Below are positions 45,698 through 58,213 of a stretch of DNA of 64,000 nucleotides, piece by piece. Position 1 is the stretch's first letter. Each line of letters opens with the position of its first letter. Below the pieces are notes generated by a model. That model did no database searches. It saw only the letters and a program-made list of their open reading frames with translations, and was not told the DNA's origin. The translations under genes were made by a program, and so were the position numbers. This DNA comes from DATMER01 sp963741305 (GTDB lineage Bacteria; Acidobacteriota; Thermoanaerobaculia; Multivoradales; UBA5704), in the NCBI GenBank assembly GCA_963741305.1, contig CAVUHL010000001.1, positions 23,486 through 87,485 of the forward strand, in the 5' to 3' direction.

Positions 45698-45935
45698 TCA
45701 ATTCTTTGCAGGCAACGTCGAGACGTATGCAACCGCGCACCCATGCTCTTCATCGGCTTGCCCGTAAAATCCAGGAAACGCGCGTGCGGCTTGGTGAGAG
45801 CCTCGGCTGCTCCTTCTTCTCCGAGGCGCAGCATCAGCAAATCCTTCACCACACCACAGCACATCTTGCCATTGAGCAAGAAGGCGAGACCGCCGAACAT
45901 TTTCCGCCAGAATAAGCGGCTGGCACCCGCTCAGA
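45698..45935 (-). pseudogene. TfoX N-terminal domain protein, truncated and frameshifted
   Basis: FWRKMFGGLAFLLNGKMCCG, VVKDLLMLRLGEEGAAEALT, KPHARFLDFTGKPMKSM is the TfoX_N pattern (KMFGG-x-AF-x-NG). The N-terminal helix is missing and near the C-terminus a one-base shift is needed to reach AVAYVSTLPAKN and the stop at 45698. It converges on the MiaE-like gene. Confidence 0.6.
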
Positions 45936-46085
45936 TCGGCACCAGCAAGAAGCAGAGGACCGATCGCCAGCGCTTTGATCCCGGAGTAGTCCGACAACGG
46001 GAGGGCGTCGCCGATGGAATTCCCTCCCGCTCCTTCTGGAGTTGGCTGAGACGCTCGTCAGGGCTCGCCTGGGAGAGATCTTCTC

Positions 46086-49000
46086 TCAACTCTCTCCCAG
46101 CGCGTAACCAGCTCCGCGGATGCGGTCGCCTGTCAGGGGGTCCAGCAGGGTGATGTCGACTCTATGGCTGTTGATCTTCCCCAGCAACCCCTCCAACCGA
46201 CGAACCAGAGAAGGCAGCAGGTCCGGATGTTCCCCAGAGCGGCCGGCGGGGAGAGCCCGATAGATCTCGATGAGCACGCCGAGGATGTCGGCGCGCTCCA
46301 GCAGAGTGTCGGTTCTTTCAAGCTCTCCCGTCGCCCGACGCAATGCATCGGAAAGCGGCAGCAGATTGGCATAGGCCGGGAGAGACTCGCGCAATTCCAC
46401 CGCGTGGAAGTACTGTTGAAACGCTCTCAGCTCCGCGAGTTCCAGGCTGGGGCGGATACTTTCTCGAGCTCGCGAAGCCGGTGTCGCAAGTCACCGACGC
46501 TCAAGGGTTCCGCCCCCGGACGCAGCCAATCCCGCCAGAGAACTTCGACGTGGATGCTGCGCAAGGCTCGCTGCCCGAGGTTCTGCAGCGCCTCGAAGGC
46601 CTGCTTCCGCCAACTACGGAGAAAGCTCCTCACCTCCCCCTCGGACAACTCCGGCTGGAGAGCCGCGATCTCGGCCGCTCCGCGATCGGCGGTCTTCTGG
46701 AGGATCAGAATGCTGATCAAGGCGTAAGGAAGGTCGATCTCGGGCATGGACAGGGAGCGATGCAACCACTCGTTCGAGAGTCTGATCTGGCAGAGCGTTA
46801 TCGCGAGCGCAGAAGGCCCAACTGGCTTCAATCGCCAGGCATGGCAGAGGCTGCGGCGGAGCTGCGGATCGGTCAGATTTTTGATTTGGACGTTGCCGTA
46901 ACTGGGGAGGACCGAAGGCTCATCCATCCAGCCAAGGTACTCTTGAAACTCGGAGCGCGGGTCCCAGGCTCTCGCCTGCCATCGACCATCCAGGCCGGGA
47001 GGTCGAGGAAGTACCTCTTCTTGCCGACGGGAACCGCAGTGATCGTCGGATGGCCGCCCGGACCCACGCCCCGCCTGATGACCTCGACCAGGATCGGCTG
47101 CCCCTCCTCAAAGGTCGTTTCGCCATAGGCTTCGACTTCCAGAGCCACATGGGAGCCCCGCGTCTCCACGAGGTAGCGGGCGATCTCGCCGGCTTCGCTC
47201 CGCTGCGCGAGAACCTGCACAGCGAGTTCCTTACCGATACCGAGGACGGCAAACTCATTCCGCACTTCGGCCACCCCGATCAGCGACACCGGACGGGAGT
47301 CGCGCCCATTCTCGGCGAGCCGCACTCTGCACCGGCGGTTGCGGGAGAACACCGTATCCAGCTCGTCCGCCGAAAGTCGCGTCCAGGCCGCCTCGCGCGC
47401 CGGCAGCCAATACAGAGCCAGCGAACTCTCGGAACGGCAGACGACTCCCCAGGAGCCTTTCTGCTCGTCGCTCAGCACGCTCAGGGGCTTGACGTTGAAC
47501 GCGCTCCCCGGCTCGTCGTTCAGCCCACAGCGGACCGGCTCCCCTTCTCGACTGCCGCGCAGCCGAGAACCGTCCGGCTCTGGCGCAAGGTCTCGACCGC
47601 CAGATTGCTGAGATCTCGCGGCAGACCGGAAATCAGATTGCGCAGCGGCGCTTTGACCAGCCCCGAACCGCAGAGCATTAGGACGGTTTCACCATCGCGC
47701 AGCAGTCCGGTGACGCGGCCGAGAGTCACGCGGCCCTCCGGGAGGACGGAGCCCGTCCGCTGCAGGCGCCGGGAAAAAAAGATGATGTTGTGCCGGGCCA
47801 CGGTCAGCTCGACCGTCACGGCCAGAGCGCCTCCGGCAGCCTGAATTGCCGAGGCAAGCTGCTCATCACGTTGCGGACCCTGGAGGCTCAAGGCGGCCAC
47901 GTCGTCTGCCAGCGGGTGAGAGTTCCCAGTTGGCCGGCTGCTGCGCATCGGGCTGGGGCCGCAGCTCGGAAAGCCCAAAACGATCGGTAGACCCTCGGCC
48001 GAAACCCCCAGCAACACCGTCTCGCCACGTTCCGGGAAGTCGCGCACTTCGCTCAGGTGGTTGCCGGACGAAAGCAGCACGACCGGAGGCGGCGGCTCTT
48101 CGCCCCACATGATGGGGATGTCGAGTTGGAGCTCGCCTCCCCCCAACCGGACAGCGCCGCGCTCGCGGTCCACCGCCAGGACGGGCAGATACGCACGCCG
48201 CCCGAAAGCCCGGCGTGGTCCCGGCAGCCACTCTTCGAGAGCAATCCGGTCGACGGTCATCGGATCGCTCGACGACAGCTTCAGAGCGATCTGATCCCCG
48301 GGGGCAAACCAGGGCCAGTGGAGATCGCTCAGCGATTTCTGCGTGCCCTTCGATCTCCGCCACGATGAGCGAAGCCGGCAAGCTGACGATGCGGCCCGGC
48401 GCAAGCTCGATCCAGAGACCCTCGTCCGGCAGCAATCCCGCGACCGGGCAGCGTATCGTGCGGTCCTTCCTGCGCCGCAACAGCGCGCGACCAGCTCGCG
48501 CACGGGAAATCCATGGCGCGCCAGATGGGGCTCGCTGTAGCGAAGGCGCAGATCCTCGCCCTGCGGCTCGAAAAAGAGCGGTCCACCGAGCGCAGTGTGG
48601 TCTCCCAGGCGCTGCGAATCTATCGCGCCGCTCGGATGCCAGGTGCCGGTCGCGGTGTCATGATAGCGCCACTTTTCCCGCTCGCACCGCAGGGCGAGAG
48701 AGGAGATCGGCTCGTCCGCGAAGGAGAGAAGCTCCAACGCACCGGCCGGGCACCCTCCGCGCCATCGCGAGGGATGAGCTGCACCGCCCACTGTTCCCGG
48801 TCGATCGACAAGCGGCCGACCGGAGAGGCGGGGAGCGCGGGCTGGAGGCGAATGATCCCGCGTTCGTCGCGACCCACGACCGTAATCTTGGGATGCGCGG
48901 TTTGCATCAGGGCAATAAAGTCCCGGGGCAGAGGATCGTCCCAACCCTCCCGCCGCTCATCGTAACGGCCCGGCACGGCCAGGACGTTCGGCAATCCGCC

Positions 49001-49739
49001 GATCGAGAAGCATTCGTTGGGGTACTCACCGCCTCTCCAGAACGCCGGGTTGCGTGGATCCCAGACTTTTTCCGCATCGAGCAGCGTGTTCATCGGCAAG
49101 GCGACGGCAAGGCGCATTCCCGGAGGCACAAACCAGTCCTCGCTCTGGGTGGCGCGGGTCACGCGGAACGTCCTGGCGCCGGCATTTTCAATGCGCACGA
49201 GAGCTCCGGAACGCAGATCGTGGGGCCGGCCGGCGATGCTGTTGTCCGGGAGGGTCACGAAAACGCCCGGCTTGAGCTCGATTTGCAGACCCGAAGGAGA
49301 AGCCTGGACGACGGAGGCGAGGACCACGGCTTCCGACGCAGCGCGATGGAGGGCCCCCAGCGTTCGGGAAGGAATCCGCGGGGTGGCCCGGCCGCCCTTG
49401 CGGGATCCGCCGGGCCGCTCTTCATCCCACCACAAGGCTGACGAGACGCGGCCCGACCGGTTTGTCAGATTGACCAGCAAGGCGGAATCTTCGAGGGCTT
49501 CTTCACCTTGCGCATCGAAGATCCGCGGCAGCAGGTCCTCCCGGACAGAGAACGGCCGGCGCAGCAGCAACAAACGCCTGCAATCCTCTCCGACATCCTG
49601 GTCGTCGAGCCCCTTCCAGGAAAGCAGTTGAAGCCCTGTGTCGTTCTTCAACTGAAGAATCGCGCCCGGCCCGCACGAAGACCAGCTCGCTCTGCTCAAG
49701 AGGCATGCCCTTGCCGGGGAGAAAGCTCATGCCGGACAT
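46086..49739 (-). CDS. Very large unknown protein C of the SIR2 operon, several frameshifts
   Basis: Joined frames give about 1,215 residues. From ATG 49739 it reads MSGMSFLPGKGMPLEQSELV, then passes through frames at about 49690, 48690, 48480, 48360, 47500, 46950 and 46430. The first two thirds is rich in beta structure with recurring segments of the type L-x-PG-x-(F/I)V-(T/S)LP (QIELKPGVFVTLPDNSIAG, WIELAPGRIVSLPASLIVAE). The last third is helical (RATGELERTDTLLERADILG, LVRRLEGLLGKINSHRVDIT). No catalytic motif recognised. Its start overlaps the end of protein B by 44 bases, so it is the third gene of the operon. Whether it is separate from B is uncertain. Confidence 0.55.
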
Positions 49740-52700
49740 GTCGAAAGACCACTTCGAGCCCGAGGCTCGAGCGGAATCGATCGGCGTCGAGACGCGCCAA
49801 CACGATCCGGCCTTTGGGATTTTCCTCTCCCTCCTCGGACGCCGGCTCGGACGACCATCGTTGCCGCAGCTCCTCCTCGCTGACCGCGTCGAGTTCCGCC
49901 CGCTCCACCTGGAAGGTGCGCGTCATCTCGAGGCCCTTCTCCTCCAGCCCGAGGATCGAGCGGATTCCGCAGGGACCGTCCATCCGCGCCGTCAGATGGA
50001 GAAGATGGACGATCCGGTAGCGGCTACGCTGGAGGAACAGTGAAGTGGCGTCCGAGATCGCCAGATTCACGCTCTCGATCGAGAGAAGAGAGGTCTCCAC
50101 GCCTGCGGATTCTGCGGATTCCGCAGAGTCGTCCGGAGCCGGCGCATCCTCGCTCGCGGGCTCCTCCGTACCGCCGGCTTCGCTCAGGAAGGTCAAACCT
50201 GTGATCGCATCCTCAGCAAAGAGGAGCGGGCGGGCGGTCTGGAATGGTTCCCCATTGAAACGCAACCGGCTCTCGGGAGCCGCCAGTGTCCAGCCGTATC
50301 CCCATTCGAAGCGGTGCCATGTCTCTCCTCTCCCCTCCGGGTCGGGTTGCGGCTGGACATAGTAAAGCCGCGCGTCGAGCTTGACGAACCGGTCGAATTC
50401 GGGATTGCCGAGGTCGCTGCGAAAACCATCGATGGTGCGGGGTGGCACTCTCTTGAACGAGGCGAGGATCCGCCCGTCGGCCGCCTCGAAGAGACGGATC
50501 CTAACTTTCTCCGTGCCATACGTTACAGAGGTGATGTGGGGGCCTTCGTCCTCGGCCACAGGGACGACCGGAACCCACCGGCCGGAAGAATCGTCCCTGG
50601 GCACCCGCAGCTCGGAAATGCGGACCTCTTGGCGGCCCACGTCCAGAGATCCGATGAGGTCCCGGGGAGAAGCGAGATACTCGGCCAGCTTCGCCTGCCA
50701 TTGAGCCGCATCGTCAAAGACGCGGACGCGGTCCGCTTTGAGGGCCTCGGCAACCGCAAGCCGGAACGTGCGACGCAGAACGAAAAGCCCTTTCTCCCGT
50801 CGCTCAAGCGCCAGCCGGACCTGCGAGACGACAATGTTTCGCGCGGGAGCGTCGGCCCAGCAGGTGCCACAGATCACGGCGTTACGGAAAGGTAGCACCG
50901 CGCGCCGAAACTCGTTCTGACCGATCCGCCACACGTTGCCGCCCCCGGCGTTCTCGGTCCTTTGGTCAGGTCCGAGCCCCCCCTTGAACGACAGACCGTT
51001 GCCTTCAGCGAGGTGGCGGCGAGCTTCCGTATCGGCCGGCAGGACCAGCAGTCGGCCGGGCTCACCTTCGGCGATGATTCGGGTGTCGCCCTCCAGCAGG
51101 ACCGGTCCTAGGTAGGCGAGGCCCTGCACCGGCCGACGCCACTCCTCGACCGTCCACAACGCGCGCACCTTCACCGCCGGAGTCATGAGCTTGAAATCCC
51201 ATTCTCCGTTGCGCTCTTCCGCCGCAATGCGAGCACCCACCACCGCCTTGAGGCGCGCGATGTTTTCGATCTGATGGGTGCTTTCGGCGACCGCGCCCCC
51301 GAGGTCCCACCAGATTTCGCAGAGAGTTCCCGCGGCGGTTGCCCGCTTCGGGATGCGCACCAGGACACCCTCCCCGCCCCCCCGGGCACGAATCTCCTCA
51401 GGAAGAGTCTCCGGATCGAGCGCAGGCGATTCCTGAGTGGCGAACCATCTGACGGCAGCCACTTCGGCGAGCCGCTCTCCCTGTGGCTCCAAAGCCTCCT
51501 CGGACGGCAGGAATCGCATCGACAACGATTCCGACTCCGCCCTTACGACCAACCCCTCCGGCGTCAAACAATGAACATCGCCGTCACGGTTCACCGTGCC
51601 GAGAGCCTCCTTCAATCGGATCCTGTCGCCCTTCTGCAACCCAAGCCAATACCGGACGAAGTCCAAAGGTGTTCGATCTTGTGGAAGCTCGACGTGGGAG
51701 GTCTGCACCGCCTTTCCGGCGATCTCTCCCTTCCATGGATTCCATGCCATCACCATCATCTCGACTTCGCCGTCCTCCTCCGGCCACCCTTTCCAGTACA
51801 CATGCACCCGGGACGGGAAGCGTGGAAGAGTTTCTCTCACGTCCACCTTCCAGGACCGATTCAACGGGTAGGCAGTCTCAATGTTGCCGCTGCGGAACAT
51901 GTCGCGCCAGACGAGATTCCTCGTATCGAACGGGATCTGCAGCTGAGGATACAAGGACGCCAGCTCCACGTCGTGGATCCGGTTCCGGGCGAGCCGCAGA
52001 CGGATCCGGTCGTCGACCTCTTCCGCCCGCACGACGACCAGCAGCCCACGGGGATTGCGGTGCCGCTCGATCTCATCCGCGAGATCATCCGCGTCTTCCT
52101 CGGCAAAATCGCTTTCCGCCAGCAGGTAGACCTCCCCCGGCTGCACGGAGAAACGCCAGGCCGCAGGATTGTCTTCGGCGCCCAGGTAGACCAGGGCGGC
52201 AATGCCTTCCGGCCTGAAGCCGGCAGACGACAGGAGGAGCTGGGTCAAGCCGCGATCAACCGGCCCCAGGCTCCTCCCGGACCTGCAATGGCGAAGACCT
52301 CCCGGTCTGCACGCCGCAGGTCTTCGTCGCGGATTGGGCGGAAGAGCCTCGCCAGGTTCACTCCCCAGATCTCGCGGTCCGGCGCCCAGGTGGTATCGCT
52401 CCCGTCGTAAAGCTCCAGCGTGGTCGCCGCCGCCCCGCCGCGGCGAGACTCGCGCAGCTGCAGCCGTTCCGTGCGGCCGGCGCTCTGCTTCGATAGGAGC
52501 CGCAGAATGTTGCGCTGCGGGTCGACCTCCGGCCGATCGTTCCCCTCTCGCCAGACGATCGGCAGGCGAACGATCTCGCCGTTCTCGAACCGGAGATTCG
52601 TCGTCGCCTTGAGGTAATGGCGGAGCCCACAATGAAAGTAGAGGGTGTGCGGCGGAGCCGCTCCCGGCGGAGGGCTGCCCACGGCCACAGCCACGACATA

Positions 52701-55442
52701 AGCCGGCTTGCGGCGATCGAAGAACGCCTGGACTTCGTCGCGTGGCAGAGAGAACAGGTCGAACGCGTCGCCAACCAGCCGATCCTCGACCAACAGCTTT
52801 CCGGTCAGAAGGTTGGGATCGAAGGCGACGGAACGGATCTGCCATTCTGCGATGGTGCCTTCCTCGGGAGGAAGAAGGAGCCGTTTGCTGCGGGCACGCA
52901 GCTCGATCTCGGCCTCGACCTGGCGAAGCCGGCTCACCTCATGGACAAGCGACCGGGTATACAGGCCGGTCAGGGCTTCGCGCAATCGTCGCCGATACGG
53001 TACGGAGCTCTCGCGGGTAAAGTACGCGATCCGCCGCAGAGTCTCGCGGATCAGGCGCTCCTTCTGCGCCACCGAATGGACATGGTACAGATCCTGCGGG
53101 TTGGGGCGCGGCTCCCCGCTGCCGCGACGAAAATCCACTTCTTGATACAACGCATGGAGCAGCGTCCTCTGGAGGTCGTGTGTCGCTCGATCAGGGGGCA
53201 CACTCCATCCCTCTTCCTGCACCGGGTAGAGCCGGTCGAAGAGCCGCTCGAGCTCAAATTGACTGCCGTACTCGAGAAGCGTCAGAGCGATCAGCTCTCG
53301 GCCCGCCAAATCCTCCTGCAGAATCGACTCATCGAGCAGCACCTCGAGCAGGCGCAGACGGACGAAGCGATCGAGAAACCGCGGATTGTTGACGCGGCTC
53401 AGAAGATCTGCCCATTCGCGCCGCCAACGCGTCGCGGTCTCGCCCTCCGGATCCAGATTCCCCGGGTCCTTCAGAGCGGCCAGGCGCTCCAGCCCCCGGG
53501 CCAGCTTGGTGGAATCCTCGCTAGCGCTCTCGTCCCACCCCGGTTTCTCCCATTCGTCTGCCTGCAGCTCCGGAGTGAGCAGGAGCTGGCGGTGCTTGAC
53601 CCGCCAGTGCAGCGGCTCTCCCTTCGCAGAAGCGCGCCGCCAGTCGAAGAAGCCGGTCTTGCTCCTAGGGACTTCGGGATGCAGAAACCGTATGACGAGT
53701 TCGGCGTTGAGCTGATGCCTCCAGAGATCCGGACCTTGACGGCTGTAGAGCTCGGGCACCCGGTCCAGCCATCGCCGGGAGCTGCTCGTTCGGGTCGCGG
53801 AGAGGAACCCTTCCTGCACCCAGGACATGAGGACGGACGGCAGGATCGTGCGTACGAAGGCCGACTCGTCGTACGAAAGCTCGGCGCGCTCCCCCATTCC
53901 GGTCTGCCGTAATGAGGCTAGGAAATCCTCGGGCCCGAGGCGCTCATCCTGGCAGCTTCCGAGCATTTGCATGCTCCGTTGGGCATAGATGGCCAGACGG
54001 AGGAACGAAGGCGTCACACGAGGATGTTCTTGGCTGACGGTCCGGTCGACGCCCGGGACACCGCCAGGAAGCTGGAGCGCCTCCAGGACGTCGGAGGCAT
54101 GGGCGATGAGAGCCGCGAAAGCCGGCCGGTCCGGGTGCTCACGAGGCAGGCTCAGCAGCAGCTTTCCTGACAACACAGAGGCCGCCACCAGCCTCACCTG
54201 AACGGCGATGTGAAGTGCTGCTGGATACCGGGGAGTCTCCAGGTCGAAACGTTTGAGGACGTTGCGGTTCGGATTCAGGCTCACCCAGGGGGAGAACAGA
54301 ACCCAGACCGAGTCGGGGAATTCGAGCCGCGAGGCCCCTGCGATATTGAGACGTATCTGCGTCTGGCGCAGCCGCAGGAGAAAGAGATCCTCCCACAGCT
54401 CCTTGCGTGCGTCGCCGGGCAGGGCGACGCGGATCGTGAGCGGCTCGCCGGTCAACGGCCCGGGCCGGCGCCAGAGGAGGGCGAGCCGCGAGGCAGCCTC
54501 CGCCGGAGCCGCATGAACGGCATGGTGCCAGAGCACGGATTGCCAGAGCACCGTGGCCAGGGGCCGCCCCACTTCCTCGCTCGGCGCAGGCAGCAAGGCG
54601 TTGGGCGCCGAGCCGGCCACCCCCTTCCGCTCAAGCCGCTCGACGATCCGCCGCCGCAGGTGGCCGAGAGTGACCGCCTCTTCCAGAAGCGCCTCGACGA
54701 GAGCCGGCCGGCCGCCGCGGTGGTCCGCGAAGAGCAGCTCGGCCCAGGAGACCAGAAGATCGGGCTCCAATTCGGTGATGAAACGACTCCGCCAGAGGAG
54801 GTCTGCGAGCTGCTCGGGCATAGCGGCTCGCGCCCATGCGCGCCACCCGCAAAGCGAGACGGAAGGCCAGACGGCCGAGCTCGTGCCGCAACGCGGCTTC
54901 GAGCATCGCCGCAAGAACGGCCGCCGCTGGCTCATCCGAGTCGCCGAGCAGGGAGGCGTAGCTGCCGTCCCGGGGCAATCGGTCAGCGATCACGGCGAGA
55001 ACGATCGCTTCGGGCAAGAAGTCTCGCAAGTCCACATAAGGAACCGCGGAAGGTTGGCGAACGGGAAGACCGCGCAGCGCGAGGGTGCAACGCCGCAACG
55101 ACGCGATCGTTTCGCCGGACCTGCTGGTTCCGAGAAGGGTGTCCCTGAGTTCCTCGAACGGCTCGGAGAATCCCTCGGGCAGGGCTTCCGACAGCTCCAC
55201 GAAATAGCGGTCGACGCGGGCGTGCAGTTCCACGACCGGCGCCTGGCGGCCCAGGCGGCGTAGAATCGCCGGCAATGCGTAGCCCTGCATCCACACGTCC
55301 ATGCGCCCCAGCTCCTCAATGGCGATGCGCGCAAGCTCCGGGTCGTGCTCCGCCCCCTCCAAGCCGTCCAGGACTTCGAGGAAATCGCCGATTTGTCCGG
55401 ATCGGCATTGATGCAGCAGCAGAAGTACCAGTCGTGGAGCAT
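49696..55442 (-). CDS. Very large unknown protein B of the SIR2 operon, three frameshifts
   Basis: About 1,915 residues when frames are joined. ATG 55442 lies 10 bases after the SIR2 gene stop and has GAGAGG upstream. Frame changes fall near 55410, 54830 and 52250. The N-terminal 1,000 residues are helical (RRIVERLERKGVAGSAPNAL, WQSVLWHHAVHAAPAEAASR, EFPDSVWVLFSPWVSLNPNR, DLYHVHSVAQKERLIRETLR). The second half is beta-rich (AAWRFSVQPGEVYLLAESDF, VHVYWKGWPEEDGEVEMMVM, WVPVVPVAEDEGPHITSVTY) with acidic low-complexity near 50150. I found no ATPase, nuclease or protease motif. It may be a sensor or scaffold for the SIR2 effector. Confidence 0.6.
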
Positions 55443-55452
55443 GGTTCCTCTC

Positions 55453-57978
55453 TCAGGAGTCAGATCCATTCGGAAACGTGAGGGGCCGACGACGGCGAGC
55501 GTCGAGGACGAGACGTTCCAGAGCCTTGTCTCGCTGGACCCCCTGCCACTCGCGAGGCGTGCACAACCCGAAAACAGCGCGGCAGGAAGGGTCCTCGATC
55601 GCCAGGAGGTCTCCGACACGCTCGGCGTTCACCGGCAGCGCGGTCAGCAGTCGCCAGAGATCCACCTGTTCGATATCCAGGCTCTGCAACAACTTCCGCG
55701 AAGGCCACAGGTCGAGCCCGACTCTCAACGCGAGGCGGTGCTCTCCCGGACCGCGGGCGAGGAGAAAGTCATCCACCGCCTCCTGCGCCGTGCCGTGCCG
55801 CAGGCGGTCGATGATGCGCAGCTCCGGGCTGAGCTGCTCAGAGAGCGTCGCGAGGATCGATTCCCACCTGGCCGCATCGGTTGCTCGCCGGCTCCGCCGC
55901 ATCAAGGCGAGAACGAGGTCCTCGAAAACCGGCCTGCCCAGAGGGTCCACCAGACCGGCAAGGTCCTCCAGCCCGGCTTCTCCCGGGTCGCCGTCCAGCC
56001 AGTCATCCATCCAGGAGTCGGTTTGAGCGGCGAAAGTCAACGACCCGCGCTGCACCGCCGGACTGGAACTGTGTGCGGAGGTCTTCAGTAGAGGACGGAT
56101 CAGCTCCGGGCGGGAAATCCATGCCAGGAATTCGTAGACGGCTCCTGCGGATGGAGCCGTCTCCGCGGATTCAAACCCCCGGATCAAGGCAGCGGCTTGG
56201 TCCTCGCCGTCTGTGGGGGAGATCTTTTTCGCCCTCGCTTCAATCCCCAGCCAGATGGCGGGCTCTCCCGTGATCCCCCGCGCCAGGGAAGGGAGAGGCG
56301 CCGCGACCGTCGGGACGGGCTCGTCAACGTCCTGGTCGCGGTCGAGCAACCGCAGAAGGTCAAGGCGCGCCGCCGAGGCGCCAACCCGGCGCTCAATCTC
56401 CCTGATCTCGCCGGCGAGGGTTTCTCCCTGCGAATCGAGGTGGACGGCGACCGCCACGGGCAGGGCTGAGAAGATCCGCAGCAACGCTTTCCACCAGAGC
56501 AGGAGCTCAGGCGACAGGCCCTTCCCAGCAGCCGGCGCCACGAGAAAGAAGCCGGGCAGGAGGTCCTTGTGCAGCCCGTGCGTCCGCAGGTAGGCCAGTC
56601 GAGCGCTCTCTCTGCCGCACGTCGTCGCCCAGACCTCTGCCGCAGTTTCCGGGGTTGCCGGCAGTTCGGGCCCGATCCGTACCCACCAACGGGTCGGCAA
56701 GGAAGGAACATCCTCACGCCCCCGTGAGGCTCTCCACAGAGCCTCCTCGCTGCGGACCAGGGTCCTGTAGGCCCGATCCTCCGCGCCACCGGCGAGCAGC
56801 ACCGAGAACGCTCCTCGTTCCAGGCCCCAAGCAGTGCCCAGGTCGAGGGGGAGAGCCCTGAGGTTGTTCTCTCCGATCGAAAATGCCGGCAGACCTTCAA
56901 GGGTGGGCTGCGCCAGCAATCCGTCGTGGGGCGGCAGGTCCAGGGGCTCCGCCGGCGCCAGCGGCTCCGGGTGCTGGCTTTTCGATTGCGATGAGGATTT
57001 GCGCGAAACAGAGGCGCGGAGAGATACCAAAAGCTTCGGGAAGAAAGAGATGACGTCAATACCGCCATAGAGCAGAAGTCGACCCCGAATCACCGCCGGT
57101 TCCAGCGACTTAATCCGAGATTGAAAGCTCTCGCGGATCTGCTCTGGATCGCTCTGCCGAAACAGCCAGAGGACTTCCGGAAACGACTCGGCCTCCTGCG
57201 AAACGCTGGAGAGAGCTCGCGTAAACACGTCATCCCAGCCTCCATACGCCGCCACGACGACCGTCCGCTCCCGAAGCAGGGCGGCAAGCGATGACGAAAG
57301 CTGGGGACGGGAATACTGGAGCTGCCCCGGCGTATGGAAGGTATCGGAGTCGCTCCAGTAACCGTGGAAATGAACGACGTTGCAGCCGTCGCCTCTCGAC
57401 CAACCCAGCGATGCGTCCGTGTAGAGCGTAATGGTCCGGAAACCCCCTGCTCCGGCCTTGCGAAGGCTGACCTCGATCAGAGGATCGAAATTGCTGGTGA
57501 GCAATATCTTGCCGAACTGCTCGGGGTACTCGGCGAGAATGGTCCCCAGGCTCTCCACCGCAGGGTTCAGCGACCAGCCTCCGACGTCTCTTTCGAGGGT
57601 GTCGCAGACGTCAGGTTTGCCTGCTTCCGCAGCTTCCAGCTCGGCACCCGCTGGAGGGTGCTGCCGGGCCCGAAGAACCGCACGGCGGATGATGCGATTC
57701 GGGCCGTCTGGTCCACAGCGTCCCAGCAATTGATGGAATGATTCCTGGTAGCGCGTCGCCGGGGTGTCAGACTGCAACTCGAGCTGCCCTTCGAGCTCCT
57801 CCCGGATGAGCTCGATCATGCCGGCGACTCCGGGAACGCCCGGTTTGTCTGGCTGGACTGGCGCCACCAGAGGAGATCCGACGAGAAAGACGACGTTTCT
57901 CGGACCGGAGGACATCGCCTGCTTGGTAAGTCGATAAAGGAGATCCTTCTCCTGGAAGATCGGAACAAGTCGGTCCAT
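55453..57978 (-). CDS. SIR2-domain protein, first gene of a large operon
   Basis: 841 residues from ATG 57978, intact. The N-terminal 330 residues form a SIR2-like NAD-binding domain: VVFLVGSPLVAPVQPDKPGV, LLTSNFDPLIEVSLRKAG (N-F-D), VVHFHGYWSDSDTFHTPGQL (catalytic His in HFHG), TVVVAAYGGWDDVFTRALSS. The rest is uncharacterised (RWWVRIGPELPATPETAAEV, WWKALLRIFSALPVAVAVHL). Bacterial SIR2 proteins of several defence systems hydrolyse NAD to abort infection. The 10-base gap to protein B and the B/C overlap indicate one transcript. I cannot match the trio to a named system. Confidence 0.75.
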   Translation of the reverse strand: MDRLVPIFQEKDLLYRLTKQAMSSGPRNVVFLVGSPLVAPVQPDKPGVPGVAGMIELIREELEGQLELQSDTPATRYQESFHQLLGRCGPDGPNRIIRRAVLRARQHPPAGAELEAAEAGKPDVCDTLERDVGGWSLNPAVESLGTILAEYPEQFGKILLTSNFDPLIEVSLRKAGAGGFRTITLYTDASLGWSRGDGCNVVHFHGYWSDSDTFHTPGQLQYSRPQLSSSLAALLRERTVVVAAYGGWDDVFTRALSSVSQEAESFPEVLWLFRQSDPEQIRESFQSRIKSLEPAVIRGRLLLYGGIDVISFFPKLLVSLRASVSRKSSSQSKSQHPEPLAPAEPLDLPPHDGLLAQPTLEGLPAFSIGENNLRALPLDLGTAWGLERGAFSVLLAGGAEDRAYRTLVRSEEALWRASRGREDVPSLPTRWWVRIGPELPATPETAAEVWATTCGRESARLAYLRTHGLHKDLLPGFFLVAPAAGKGLSPELLLWWKALLRIFSALPVAVAVHLDSQGETLAGEIREIERRVGASAARLDLLRLLDRDQDVDEPVPTVAAPLPSLARGITGEPAIWLGIEARAKKISPTDGEDQAAALIRGFESAETAPSAGAVYEFLAWISRPELIRPLLKTSAHSSSPAVQRGSLTFAAQTDSWMDDWLDGDPGEAGLEDLAGLVDPLGRPVFEDLVLALMRRSRRATDAARWESILATLSEQLSPELRIIDRLRHGTAQEAVDDFLLARGPGEHRLALRVGLDLWPSRKLLQSLDIEQVDLWRLLTALPVNAERVGDLLAIEDPSCRAVFGLCTPREWQGVQRDKALERLVLDARRRRPLTFPNGSDS

Positions 57979-58213
57979 CACGCCTAGTCTACATTTCCTG
58001 TGCTGGCAGCTCCGCAATACGGATGTTCCTACTTTACCACCCCTTCGCTTCTCCGTGGTCCGTTCCTTCAGTCAGACAGAAATGGCCAATCGGCGCGCTT
58101 TCGGGTTCCAGCTCTCGACGATCCTCCGGATCCGCCCGGCCCTCGGATGACCGGCATGAGGCCGTGACGTCCTCCGGCAACGGCGGATCAGCGGCGTTCT
58201 CCTTGCGTGAGTC

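Noticed and set aside
47050..47844. Plus-strand ORF of 264 codons inside protein C
   Set aside because: It is the antisense shadow of a conserved-looking minus-strand frame.
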